Origin: Prorocentrum cordatum | Taxonomy: Eukaryota; Sar; Dinophyceae; Prorocentrales; Prorocentraceae | Direction: 5' to 3' | Assembly (NCBI GenBank): GCA_963575745.1 | Contig: CAUYUJ010021704.1 | Span: 166,378-230,377 of the forward strand | DNA: 64,000 nucleotides | In this document: positions 46,969 through 57,949 of the stretch, piece after piece | Layout: the number at the start of each line of letters is the position of its first letter | Position numbering within the stretch: position 1 is the first letter of the stretch | Program-made: the position numbers and the translations under genes | The notes under the pieces: generated by a model | Databases searched by the model: none | What the model saw: only the letters and a program-made list of their open reading frames with translations | What the model was told of the DNA's origin: nothing

Positions 46969-47180
46969 GCTGGTGGGGATACTTTTCGTCGCGGCCGCAG
47001 GCGAGCGCGCCAGCAGCGTCAGAGGTCGGGCGGGCTACGCGCGAGCTGGTGGGGATACATTTTTTTTGGTCGCGGGCGCAAGCGAGAGCGCAGGCGCCGT
47101 CCAACCAAGTCCGGGTTGCGGTACCTACTAGTTTACAGCGAAAGCACGCGGCTGGCGCGGGAACTGGTGGGGATGCACGA
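46969..47180. repeat. CTGGTGGGGATAC repeats with GCAGGCGAGCGC segments
   Basis: CTGGTGGGGATAC occurs at about 46970 and 47048, with CTGGTGGGGATGC at about 47163. The first two are followed by a GTCGCGG-GC-AGGCGAG-like segment. Confidence 0.55.
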
Positions 47181-47184
47181 AGCG

Positions 47185-47600
47185 TCTAGAATTTCTTGAG
47201 ATTGCCAGGACGCAGCACTATGGCTGATTCGCGGTGGTACAGCCCCAAGAACGTGGTCGAGCTCGGAGAAGGGTAGCCAGGACGAAAGAGTCACGTGTAT
47301 TCGCGGCGTTGAAGTCTTAGGAATGGCGCTGTCGCCCGGTAAAGCATAACATACGGTTGTCATCCAATGGGACACTTTCCGCAAAGACAGTCAATTCGTG
47401 TAGGAGCCCATGGAGGGGGGGGTGGGAGGGAGAGTTTACTGCAACATTGTTGATGCGTCTTGGGTTTGCACTCCTCCTCATTCTCATCCTCCTCCTCCTC
47501 CTCCTCCTCCTCCTCCTCCTCCTCCTCCTCCTCATGCTGCTCCCTCCTCTACCTCCTCCTCCTCATCCTCCTCCTCCTTCTGCTCCTCCTCATCCCTCTC
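47185..47600 (+). mobile_element. modular element tail copy with (CCT)n 3' end
   Basis: Matches the tail of the 27-kb element: TTGAAGTCTTAGGAATGGCG, then CTGTCGC, GGTTGTC, and finally CAACATTGTTGATGCGTCTT followed by GGGTTTGCACT. This leads straight into about 120 bp of (CCT)n. No leader or 82-mers are attached. Confidence 0.5.
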
Positions 47601-47649
47601 CCCCCCTCCCTCCTCCCCTCATGTGCCTGGCGTACCCCGCCCGCGCAGG

Positions 47650-47765
47650 CGGCTGGTGCCTGCAGATTGGCCTGGCCGAGCTCCACCTGGAAGCGCCCTT
47701 TGGCCTCGTCCCACTTCGTGATCACCCCCGACTTGCCGTTCAGCCCCCTACCCGCCTCGACCGCA
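47650..47765 (-). CDS. KOW-like beta-strand exon fragment
   Basis: A minus-strand frame encodes GLNGKSGVITKWDEAKGRFQ then VELGQANLQ. This resembles the LNG-x-G-x-V-x2-WDE-x2-GR-x2-V-x-L module found in many dinoflagellate and other protist proteins, a small KOW/SH3-like fold. The match is by memory. Candidate splice edges are GGTAG upstream and CAG/GTGGAG or CAG/GCACC downstream. It sits between a (GAC)n array and a (TCC)n array, so the parent gene cannot be followed. Confidence 0.4.
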
Positions 47766-47794
47766 GGAACGGCGGCGACGACTTCCACGGGAGC

Positions 47795-47864
47795 GACGAC
47801 GACGACGGCGACGGCGACGGGGATGGGGACGGAAACGGCGACGACGACGACGACGACAACCACT

Positions 47865-47940
<76 letters not shown>
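47795..47940. repeat. (GAC)n array
   Basis: GACGGC and GGGGAC-rich start, then nearly pure GAC to 47940. Confidence 0.95.
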
Positions 47941-48009
47941 CGCGTGTGTGCTAGTCTCGTGGCGCGCGGTGCGCGAGTCGCGGGCACCCAAAATTCTCGA
48001 CACCCTTCA

Positions 48010-48240
48010 GGGGGGGAAGGAGAGCCTAGAACCGAATCGATAAGTCGGATCGGCGATCAAATTAATCGGATCGGAAGGAATCGGCAGGCGAGCCTGCAAA
48101 CGTCGAACTGGCGGAAGTCGGCAAGCCTGTGTGCCTCCCTTGAGAAGTCGAAAACCAGATCGGAATCCGAAGTCGACGCGAATCGGGATCGGAAGCGGTC
48201 GAAATTGAACCGAATCGAGCCGGAGGAACCGAACCGAGCC
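48010..48240. repeat. degenerate ATCGG/CGGAA-rich array
   Basis: Words such as AATCGGATCGG, GGAATCGGC, GAAGTCG and CGAATCG recur irregularly. Similar vocabulary is seen near 3.4 and 35.8 kb. Confidence 0.45.
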
Positions 48241-49564
48241 CTGAGGGGGCCAGCCTCCGCTGCCTCTTGTCCCAAGCCGCTCTCGACCGCTCCCCCATGG
48301 GGGCCCGCTGGGAGCCCGCGGATTTGGACGCCGCAACGGGCACGGAAAAAATGGGTACAATGCCCAACAACAAATGTTGTCACAAACCAACAGCGGCCGC
48401 TGTTGGGCAGGCGCCCTTCTGTCTCAAATGGACATAGTCCGCGGCGACGCCGACAGCGAACCCTGTTCAAAATGAACAGGAACTGCTGTCGATCATTGTG
48501 CCCATTCTTTCCGTACCTATTTCGATCGTCCCGAGCGGAGGCCGCGGGGAGTCCCCTACCCCTGGGGCCAGAAATCGTGTTTGACGGTCCAAGGGCTCGC
48601 TTCTGCCAGAAATCGTGCAATACAATCAACCCGTATAACACGGACGCGCGATAAGGATGCAAGGGCCTTGGAAGACCATGTCGGCACTTTGCGGGCGGGG
48701 CGCGGCCAGCAAAAGCAGCCACGGGTGGGCCGAAAGGGGAGGATGCAAAGGTAACCTTGGAAAGTCGCTCACTCTTACTACGCGGGTCGACTGTAATGGA
48801 AGTTGAGGAGGGACCAAAAAACATCCAAAGCGGGTTCACGGTCGCGTCGCCAGGTAAACGGAACGATCCAGCAGAGCCAGTACGCGGCGATTGGGACAAT
48901 TCCACTTGCGGATCCTGTCCGAGCCCTCGACACCTTTACGGATAGGGCACTCACATGGGCGACCGAGTCGGGACCCCAGCTTCCTGGGCCAGCGTTTCAG
49001 CCACGGCGACGAGGGAATGACCGCTGTCGTTCGAGACCAGCTTTGAAGGACTGTAGGAAGGCCTCTAGGAACATCCAGCAGGCACCAAAACCCGCACTCT
49101 ACTCCGAGCTCGCCTTCCTTCCAGTCTTTTCAAACTACTGGCCACCTCAGGAAGCCAACCCAGGCGGCCAGCACGAAGGAGAGGGAGGGGGGGAAGGGAG
49201 GAGGACAGCAGGCAGGGGAGTGGACGGGGGAAATGAACGCGACTGGTGGATGGATGGGTACGGAGGGAGGGGAGCGAGGAGGGCGAGAGATGGTGTGGGC
49301 GAGGGCGTGGAGAGAGGGGATCGAGGGTGGGCTTCGAAGGGAGGGGAAAGTGACGAAACAAGAGAAGGGCGGGAGCGGGAGACGTGCGAGAAGCAGATGC
49401 CCTCTCAACCTGGAGGTCCTCATAGCCTCCGTCTCGTCCTTTTCCTACTTCTCCTGGTCGTCCTCCTCCACCCTCCTGATCTTCCTTCCTGTCCTCCTCT
49501 TAGTTCTCCTCCCCACATCATCCCACAAACGCCGACCCCTGTGGCTGCATCGGCGGGTTGTGTT
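48241..49564. other. unassigned stretch
   Basis: Contains a G/A-rich segment (49180-49400). No gene recognised. Confidence 0.4.
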
Positions 49565-49870
49565 GCATTGATTTAAACTGCGCTGCATTGGCTTGCATTG
49601 CTGTGCGTTGGTGTGCGTTGGTTTGCATCCCATTGCGTTGCATTGTTTGCATGGCGTTGCAATGTTTTGTATTGGTTGGCTTTGCGTTGGATTGCTTTGC
49701 GTTGCTCTGCATAGCTTTGCGCTGCTGATCATTGCGTTGCGTTGCGTTGCGTTGCGTTGCGATGCATTGCTTTGCAATGCGCCGGTTTGCAGCACGTTGC
49801 ATTGCGTTGCATTGCGCTTCGCACTGTGTTGCGTTCTTTGCGTTGCGGTGCATTGCTTTGCATTGTTTGA
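49565..49870. repeat. degenerate TTGC-rich array 2
   Basis: GCATTGCTTTGCGTTGC-type words, including a clean GCGTT pentamer run near 49735-49760. Same strand and vocabulary as 11.8 and 60.9 kb. Confidence 0.8.
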
Positions 49871-50562
49871 AACCACATGGACGGTATCACATGGATCCCA
49901 CCATCTAGATTGCACCGCGTTGGTTGCACCTCCCACACTGTACCGCGCAGATCGCACGACGTCCTGGTTTGGGATCCACGCTGGCTCATACGCTTAATGC
50001 TGTCGCACACAGGATTGGACAACTGTAAGGTTGCTTCAGGTGCTTTACAGTCCGATCGACTTCGGTGTCTCGAGAGGTTTCTCGCGCCAGAAGCACCACT
50101 GTGTCGAGGAAGGCGCCAAGGGGCGGGACCGAAACCAGCTGCAAGTATGCAGGCAACAATTGTCTCCCCCCCCCTTTTTCACAACCCCAATTCTCGCCCG
50201 ACCCGAAAGAAGGAGGAGGATAGGGAGGACGATCTGGAGAGCAAGGGGGAGGAGGAGGAGGGGGAGCGAGAGAGGGACCCTGCGACCGAATTGAAATCAA
50301 CATCGGGGGCAAGATCGGGAGCCGCGCGCGGCAGAAGCGGTAAAAACCCAAAATGCAAACAACGATCTACCGGAAATCTCCGAAACGACAGCACTGTCGT
50401 CGACGTCGTCGCGCACAAAGCGAAGATGCGCTGGCAGAACCTGTCCACAGAATGTGTCCACATCCACTGTCGCGAAATCGCGTCCCAGGACCTCGGGGAG
50501 CGGTGGGTACATCAATGTCTGCCCACCCGTGCGGGCGGGCACACACCCCATCTACCACTCCC
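49871..50562. other. unassigned stretch
   Basis: No gene or repeat recognised. Confidence 0.4.
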
Positions 50563-50590
50563 TGAGGAGGAGGAGAAGGAAGAGGAGGAG

Positions 50591-50621
<31 letters not shown>

Positions 50622-50877
50622 TTGAGGAGGCGGAGGAGGTGGAGGAGGCGAGGACGAGGAGGAGGAGGTGGAGAAGGGGGAAGGAGGAGGAGGAGGAGGA
50701 GGAGGAGGAGGAGGAGGAGGAGAGGAGGAGGAGGAGGGGGAGGAGGAGGGGAGGAGGAGGATGAACTACCCCCCACCCGCCGAGAAGGAGAAGGAGGAGG
50801 AAGATGAGGAGGAGGAGGAGGAGGAAGAGGAGGCGGCGGATGAGGAGACGGAGGCGGAGAAATAGGGATAGGAGTAG
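50563..50877. repeat. (GGA)n array, sense-strand (TCC)n tail of retrotransposon copy 2
   Basis: About 300 bp of GGA with GCG and GTG variants. On the minus strand it is TCC-rich and follows the last codons of copy 2, with a CTACTCCTATCCC transition. Confidence 0.9.
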
Positions 50878-51960
50878 CTACATGACGGTGTCATGTGGAA
50901 TCTCTTCACCAGGTCTGGCTGCCTTCTCGGCAACACTCAGGACCTTGGGAACCGAGCATCTGCTGATGCGATCCAGGTAACTCCTCCTGGCCGCCGCCGA
51001 AGGCGTATGTCGAGACTGTCTGAAACCAATACGGGGATTGTGGGTGAAATAGCAACCAGACACCCCGCAAAACCAGACCCCCAGAGCGCGATGGGTACAT
51101 TAAATCGTATGGTTCGCGGGCCCACCCCCCAGCTAGGTGCAGCCTGACCCCTCAGGCCTACGTGAGACAACCGAATCAACAATTGTCAGCTCAAAACAGC
51201 GTGTGTGTGGCCACTCTTTAGCAGTAGGGCCAATGACACTCCCACGACAACGCTTACACGCAAGACCGCGGTCGGCTAAGAAGTGGGACGAACAGAATAC
51301 CACCGCTGCAAAAGGCCTGGGAAGCGGAGTGGGAGGGGGCGGGTGGGCAGCAACCTCGACAGTACAATCGGCCTAAGGGTGACGGCTCTCACGCGTAGCC
51401 TCCGTCTCAGCAACAGCAGCCTTGAACGAAGCTCGAAGCAATCTCCGACGCATACGTAGCCCAGCGTTCACACTCCAATATCCGGGCACGTGTGTATATG
51501 TCGAATATGTGCACGGCTGCGGCACTTTCTGCCGGTGGGTCTGCCACCGCACTACCAATCAACATCCAATCCTCGATATGCTTCTCTGCGGCCGCAGACT
51601 CATTGAGATGAGATGGTAGCTGAAACACAACAAATTCAGCTGGGTCCTGCTCTGAAGTGGGACCAGGCCTCGCTCCACGAAGCGCTTAAACTGCCTGGGC
51701 ACTTGCGATGCTGCTGGCCATGCCAGCCTTGGCAGACCATCGTTTTGGATGTCCGATCGAGACGCGAACTGCCCACTCACAGGCCCGCAACTCCCCCCGC
51801 GGGGCAGCCTGCTGTCGGCCCGTCAGCGGGTATGAGACTGCGACGCTTCTGCTGGCAGAACGGACACCCGAAACGACTGCGGGTCCGATGCCAACACCCC
51901 TGATGCCGGGGCGCCCGCAGGTGAGCAGCGGAGCCTCGCGAGCACAGGTGCCCAAAGCGA
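50878..51960 (-). pseudogene. copy 2 RNase H and C-terminal Cys region, decayed
   Basis: Pieces in several frames: RGELRACEWAV (RNase H Glu motif) near 51.8 kb; SHLNESAAAEKHIEDWMLIG, then SAVADPPA (Asp motif) at about 51.5-51.6 kb; HFLADRGLACKRCRGSVIGP (Cys pair) near 51.2 kb; and a C-terminal PKVLSVAEKA. All align in order with copy 1 despite frame changes. Confidence 0.6.
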
Positions 51961-52660
51961 CCTGGCTGCAGCTCGTTGTAGTCGGAGTCGGTGATGACCA
52001 GCTGCTCGGCTTCGGTGGGCCGCGGAGCCTGCGTCGTCCTCGACGGCGCGATGCCTCGAAGCCAAAAAGGCAAGCTCTGCTTTGGCCTGCGCCGACGCCT
52101 CGGGCACCAACGCGTCCGAGGAGGCGCAGGCCTCGGCGCTAAAGCTCTGATGGAGTCGACGAGCTCGCTACAACTACGGCGCGCTTCACTGCGCATCTTT
52201 GGATGGGCCACCCATGTGGACAGCCCCTGGTAAAAGCAAAACTGTGGAAAACGCGTGGCTGGATCTTGATCCACTGCTCTGAGATCGAGAAGGGTCGCCA
52301 AGCGTCGGCCTCGCTGCGCCATGCCTGCGGTGGCTCCAATTTGCCGTCGCACACTGCGCAATTCGGCACCGAACATGCCATGCACCTGGCGCGCGTAGGC
52401 TGCTGAGGCCTGAGGCCCAGCAATTTGCGCTTGCTTGATCACGGCGCAACACTTGGAAACAAACGCATGACCACGTAACCGATGATGCCTGTCCTGCGCC
52501 GCGAGGATTCCGGAAAGTGGCGAGCGGCGCGAGCTGCGCGGCGACCTCCACCAAGACCGACGCCCAAGTACCCTGCTTGCCTGACGGCTTGGATCGCGAT
52601 GCCTCTCATCCTCAGCTGGTGAGCCGCCGCCGTGGAGTCGGACGTGGACCTGCGCAGCAC
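51961..52660 (-). pseudogene. copy 2 post-RT region, decayed
   Basis: ARQVHGMFGAELRSVRRQIG and RRLATLLDLRAVDQDPATRF align with VHGMFGHQLTTHRRRLG and RCLTTLLDLRAPGGDP of copy 1. FWLRGIAPS near 52050 aligns with FWLRGLLPS. Upstream, KLGY/YLGVGLGGGR-type sequence near 52.58 kb corresponds to APYLGVDFSCGK. Confidence 0.65.
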
Positions 52661-52947
52661 CTCGCTCTTCGCGGCAAGGGCCAGCCCGCTATCGCGCAGC
52701 TCGCCCCATCACCAGCGCGGGGCCGTCCACCAGCGCCCGACTGGCCGAGTCACTGGAGCCTCTGCGGCCAGGGCATGGGCCATCAACACATGCCCTTTGA
52801 CTCGAAATGGCCCTCGCATCACGCGAGGCTAAGATGACAAAATAAGTGAGACAACGGCCGGATATAACTTAATTCTGCAATCCCTGCAATGCTGCGCGCC
52901 GTCTGGACAGGTTATGAATACGCGCCAAAGTGAGACGACATGCTAGG

Positions 52948-53556
52948 TCAAGCGCAGAGCTGAAGCTCGAGGAGCAGCGCGACGCCTAGAAACCCAAGGT
53001 CGACTGCTGCCCCTGCGAGCTTGATCCACCGAGTGCAATCATAGAGTGACTCGATATCTGAGACTGCGCAACTTCGAACTGCCCCCAATCTGAAAAACAA
53101 GTCATGGCCAATCGCCGTCACAAAAGCCCCCTGAAGCGCGGAGTTGCCAGCGAGGGCGGCACCCCACTTTTCGGGGTGGACCCTGGCCCGCCCCCCCCCC
53201 TCCCGCGCGCCTCCCGCGCCAGAGACCAAGCCCTGCAGACCATGGCCAATATGCCGATGACCCTGCCTCCCCCCCCCCCCCCCCGACCGCGGGTAGGAAA
53301 CGCCCCTGCAGGATGAGCAGCTGCGTTGGCCATGCCCAAAGCTCCCGGGCGGCGCTGAGAACCCCGCCAAGGCCGCGAGTCCTTCTGGAGGGAGACGCTG
53401 CACATCCAAGGGCGTGAGCTGGTCGATGCCCAGCCTTGCCTCGAACGCATCTACAACTTCACACAAGAAAACTGCACCTTGTTGCGGGGACCAGGGGTGG
53501 CAATCATAATTAAATTTGGCGCGTCGGTCGGTCTGGGTGGACGGGCACCGCCTCAC
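52948..53556 (-). pseudogene. copy 2 RT finger-palm fragment, decayed
   Basis: GIDQLTPLDVQRLPPEGLAA aligns with the DVLGPVDFQRLP region of copy 1. SDIESLYDCTRWIKLA is the motif A segment (its Asp retained, the FYDS of copy 1 changed to LYDC). It ends with ALLLELQL, matching ILYLELLQ, here in one frame without the break present in copy 1. Confidence 0.65.
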
Positions 53557-53921
53557 GACCTACGATGGAAGGCGATGGTCGCGCCAAAGACGTCGCGTGC
53601 CAAACGTGGAAGCGATCGCCATGTTTCACGGCGAGGCTTGGCGGCGGCCTCAAGAAAAATGATAACGCGAACAAGCGTTTCACCCTCGGGAGGGAAATCC
53701 GGCACGAAGAAGAACTCGAAAACGCGTGGGATCGGATCGCGAATTCGTTGCTGGGGCACAGGCGGGGGAGGGAAGCGGGCTGCGCGAGGTCGAGGCCCCC
53801 AGGCATGCGGCTGGCTTCGCTGAGCCAGGGGATGTGGAATGTCGGCGGGAAGCAGCCCAGGGGACGGGGCCTCGGCGATGGGCAGCGCGGGCAGCCGATG
53901 CTTCGCGAAAAGGGGACACGT

Positions 53922-54702
53922 ACAGAACGGCACTTAGCGGCCGGGGCGCGGTGCACGTTGGGAGCGCGAGCGGCGGCGCCCGACATGCACCCCGCCCCGC
54001 TGGCTAGGTGTAGTTCTATAAGTGCTCCGTGTTGAGTGGATGTCTCTGGCGAAACCACCACGTACAGAACTACGCCTAGTGCCTGGCTAAGTGTAGTTCT
54101 GAACGCGCTGGATGTCTCGCGCGGGGCGATCACGCACAGACCGGCACCCAGCGAAAGGGTCGGGGCACAGGTCGGGTGCGTCGTCGCGCCCCGCCCGCAG
54201 AGTCAGGAAGGCAAGGGCCGCTGAACCCCCTGCCAGCCTCCGGGCGGAGGTGTCTGAACGCCCCAGGGCTTCCCGAAGGAATTCCAACTGCGGCCTCCGC
54301 CCACATCGCTCCCACTATCAGAGCATCTCGCCTGGTCAGTATGTTCCCCATTCCCGACCGTTGCTTTGCCATCCCCCTCCCCCGTTCTTCCTCTACCTGC
54401 CACCCTCCATTTCTCTGGGCGTTTCCCAATTGCCGCTGGCCCCTGCGTGGCGGCAAACGCCTGCGCCGCCCCGCAGCTGAAAGACTCACCTTGCGCTCAT
54501 CCTCCAATCCACTCGTGAAGCGCAAGTCTTGATTCCACACTGACGCTGGCAAGCGAAGTCGGGGCCCCGGCAAATCCGACAGGCGCGATCGGCCCCCTCG
54601 AATGACGGGCGAACCAGTACGTAAAACGATGTCGCAAAAGTGAGTTTGGAATTTCGGGATCCGCGCAAGAAGCTAATCCACTCGCCCAAAGTGTAGTTCT
54701 GT
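53922..54702. mobile_element. terminal-inverted-repeat element nested in copy 2
   Basis: Left end ACAGAACGGCACTTA and right end AAAGTGTAGTTCTGT are complementary at 11-12 of 15 positions, spanning 781 bp. Related CAGAACTACGCC/GTGTAGTTCT words recur inside (54003-54110), including a head-to-head pair at 54063-54102. It falls exactly where copy 2 is about 1 kb longer than copy 1. No transposase is recognisable and no target duplication is evident. Confidence 0.45.
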
Positions 54703-54960
54703 GCCTGTCTGATTGCCCTCTGCTTCATCTTGGATAGCGCCCGTCGCCCCCCCCCCCCATCAATTGGGGGAAGAGCGCGGGCAGCTGCCCGAGCACGTAT
54801 CTGACCAAAGGCCTGCTCAACCTCTCCGAGTTCAACCTTGGGGCCATGCCCCAGGCCATGTCATTTCCTGCTGCCCTCGTCGATCGCACCCCGCGGGCGA
54901 AAGATATGACGCCCGCCAATGTGGATATCACCCACGGGGTCGGGATTATCTTCGATGCAC

Positions 54961-55278
54961 CTATGCGACGCGCCCTGCGCGGGCGCGGAAACAATCAAAT
55001 CGCGAAACACGCTTAGCGACTATTGCATCGCTCTTTTGCCGGCTCTTCTCGGAGCTACCTACGCGTCCCGCGCGAGAAAACAAGTGTAGCTGAGGGCGAT
55101 CGATGCCATGCCTGAGAAGACGCTGCCAAACATTCCAGTCAAGGGCTTGAGGCGCGGGGTCCGCAGTTCTCGACGCCGACGGCAACGGGGCGCCATGGCA
55201 AGCTGGCGCGGCGTGCTCGACACACGCAACCCACTGAGCGCGCTTGGCGGACGCTTGCTCGATATACGGTCCACCCAC
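54961..55278 (-). pseudogene. copy 2 linker fragment
   Basis: AQWVACVEHAAPACHGAPLP aligns with ATWVAAVEQAFHTRHHVRPP of copy 1. The frame then decays. Confidence 0.5.
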
Positions 55279-55701
55279 CTGATGCGCGATCGATACTTGA
55301 ATCAGTGGCCAGCCGGCGCGCTCTACATTGCTTTGGTAACATGTGCAACAACAGCAGGTTCGAGCCTAAACCCAACGGTGAGAAGGGACGTGGAACGACG
55401 GGGGCTGCATGATTTCCTCGGGGAAAGCCTCAGACGCGTGAACACAAGACTCCACTGCTGGAAGATCGGGGTTGCCGCTGTCGCTGGGGGGGGGGGGGGG
55501 CCCGCGTCGGGCCGCCCAAACTGCGCGCCTGACTCCGGGGGGGGTCGAGGTCGCGACGCTCGCAACTCGAATCCCCATTCGCGCCATCTGCCCGAGGACT
55601 GCCTAGAAAGGCCTCGGCCTGGACAATGAAAGGGCGAGAACAGGCTTCGTCGGCCCGACGATCCCCCTCGGATCGGGCTCAGAAGCAGTAACAAGAATTC
55701 A

Positions 55702-56680
55702 TCAGAGGGAATCATCAGCGCAAACCGACGAGTCAGAGACAGCTGGCTGCTCTAGCAGCTCCAGGGTTGGAAGACATATCGCCAAATCTTCATCGGCTGC
55801 GGCGATAGACATTTCCTTGCCCAGAGCAACTCTGGCAACGCGCTCGATCCTGGCAACGCTGGACTTGGGCCCCACTGTCGGCGAAAAGCCTGAACGGACA
55901 GACCGCGGCAAGTTCGAACCTGCGACGAGACCCCGTTTCTCGAGCTGCTTGCGCAACTGCCCGATGCGAACTCTGAGGGCGCAGCGCGGGGTCCACGGCG
56001 CATAATGACCAGTGGTCACACCGACATGGGAACTGCCACTGCCAGGGCCTGCAATAACATGATCGATCAAACTGTTGCCCGAGCTCGTGCTGCACGCGCA
56101 CTCGTCGGGCGCGCGACGAAGTTGCCCCCGCGCGCGACTCCGATACTTGGAAGCTCGAAGCATATCAGGAGACATGATAACATTTCCGATGCGCAACCAA
56201 GGCAGACGAAGCGAGCGCAGGAATGCGCTGAACCTGGACAGGCGCGGCGCACTGCGGCCGCCCACTCCCGCTGACGGGTGAAGGCAGCAGCGCCAACGCC
56301 TGCGCGCATCCCTGAAGGTACATTGTCACGGGCAAGAAACAATCGAACTTGGCGTCACAGGTCGGACACATGCACCGACTCGATCGGGAACTTGTGAACT
56401 TGAAGATGCTGTCGGGCGAGATGCAGCTATTCTCCTCCGTTGGCCCTGCAACGAAAGGCTTCACTGCTGCCGCGGCGCGCGTTAAGGGCGAGGATGAATA
56501 ACGACTTCAGCTCCTGTGCCTTGAACTTGCCACTCCACTTCTGCTCGAGCCTCCCCGATGCGACTCTCAACGAAAACCGTGAAGTCAAACTAATGGCTAG
56601 CTGGCTTCAGGGTGACATGTGACCTAGCCTTCTTGCCGAACGCGGCAACGCTGGTGAAGTGCAGCGCGCTGCAGTCATGG
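55702..56680 (-). pseudogene. copy 2 EEP endonuclease, decayed
   Basis: In order: CSALHFTSVAAFGKKA (first catalytic Asn replaced), KFDCFLPVTMYLQGCAQALA and LLPSP, LPWLRIGNVIMSPDML (aligned with VPWLVIGDFNMTPDEL but the Asp-Phe-Asn core is lost), SLIDHVIAGP and APWTPRCALRV. The pieces lie in more than one frame. Confidence 0.6.
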
Positions 56681-56879
56681 CTCCCGTCGCTGCCAGTTAT
56701 CGAAGGAGAGGAGGATGTGGAAGGAGGAGTCGCTGGACTGCCGCTGAACTCCGCGCCTTGGGCGGAGAGAAAGGGGGGGGGCGAAGGGCCCAATACTCGT
56801 GTCACGGCAGCCTGCGGCCTGCCCACTGGCTGCTGCTGGCTCGGGACCATTGATGCGAGCAGCAAGCTGCGTATATCGC

Positions 56880-57949
56880 TTACTCGACTTGCCACCCGCG
56901 GCGGGGCCTGCAGCTGCCTTGTCGGCTGCCCTGGCCGCCTCGGCCTTGAGGGACCGCTGCCTTCCTCATTGGCGACGGTGCGGTAGTAGCCCCGCTGGGC
57001 GCCGGCGCGGTGCTCGCCGCCTCGGAAGGGGGCGCCGCCATCGAAGGAGCCGCTGGGGCCGCTCCACCTTCAGGCACTGCGCCACCACCATCCGCCTGTT
57101 CCGTTTTTCTCTTCTTGGAGGTCCGCTCCTCCACGGTCTTCTGCATGGCCTGCGTGCGCTCGAGCCACTGCTGTACTTCGTCCAAGCGCACGGCCATGGA
57201 CTCCTTCGCCAGCTTGAGCTGCTCCTCAAGGGCCTTGAACTCCTTTCGCTCTGCCTCCTCCATCTCCATGGAGTCGAACGCCTCGAAGAAGGACGTGTCC
57301 TACCGTGCCTCGAAAAGCCCCTGCTTGGAGGGGGCCGCTGCGCTGTCCAGGACAACTCCCGAAGCCTGCGCCAGCGCTTTGACCGCTAGCTACCTCGCCA
57401 GGGTCGCCTGTGCCAGCACCTGCGCCGTCTCCTTTTCGCGGCCTTCGGCTCTGGCGAAGTTCTCCTTGCAACGAAGAACATGCTGAACGGCCTAGAGGTG
57501 TTTTGGCGTCTGCATCGCGCCAAACCCCCTTCGCTCTCCTGGCTGCCTCAGACGGCGCAACAGAAGCTGGAGCGGAGGAGGAAGCACCCTGCTGCGCCGC
57601 CAGCGACACTCTCTGGGCAATGAGCACCTGCTTGATGGACGCATCTGTGGTGGCGGCGATGGTCTGGTCGAGGAGTTTGGCGGCATCCTGCTCTGCAGTG
57701 CTGCTCGTGCTTCTCTGCTGCTTACCCTGGCCACCTAAAAGCGTTATCGGCCTCCTTCATGACTGACTGATTGCCTTTCTTGCACTTGGGCTTGTGGAGG
57801 GCAGCTGGGCGGCCGCATGTGCGACACCTTCCGCCTGCCTTCTCCAGAACATGATTCCACTCGTGCGTGTTGCAGCCCTTGCACGTCGACCATACGCTGG
57901 GGCCTATACCCGACATGGCTGAGAACTGATGCCTCGCTTTCGTCAACAC
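56880..57949 (-). pseudogene. copy 2 ORF1 finger/coiled-coil protein, frameshifted
   Basis: It begins with a finger (STCKGCNTHEWNHVLEKAGG then CRTCG) aligned to the finger of copy 1. Frames then change near 57.72 and 57.5 kb. A TTDASIK-type segment and QQGASSSAPASVAPSEAARR correspond to TDSTLK and ITPAEALRR of copy 1. A coiled-coil (EEAERKEFKALEEQLKLAKE) lies at 57.2 kb. Confidence 0.65.

Larger units (their letters stand above)
50878..57949 (-). mobile_element. degenerate non-LTR retrotransposon, copy 2
   Basis: The same domain order as copy 1 can be traced on the minus strand in short, frameshifted pieces from ORF1 (57.9 kb) to a C-terminal motif at 50.9 kb (PKVLSVAEKAARPGEEIP, corresponding to PKVLSRAEQTTRR in copy 1). 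Catalytic residues are mostly lost. It is about 1 kb longer than copy 1 in the linker, explained by a nested element at 53.9-54.7 kb. Much older than copy 1. Confidence 0.75.
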
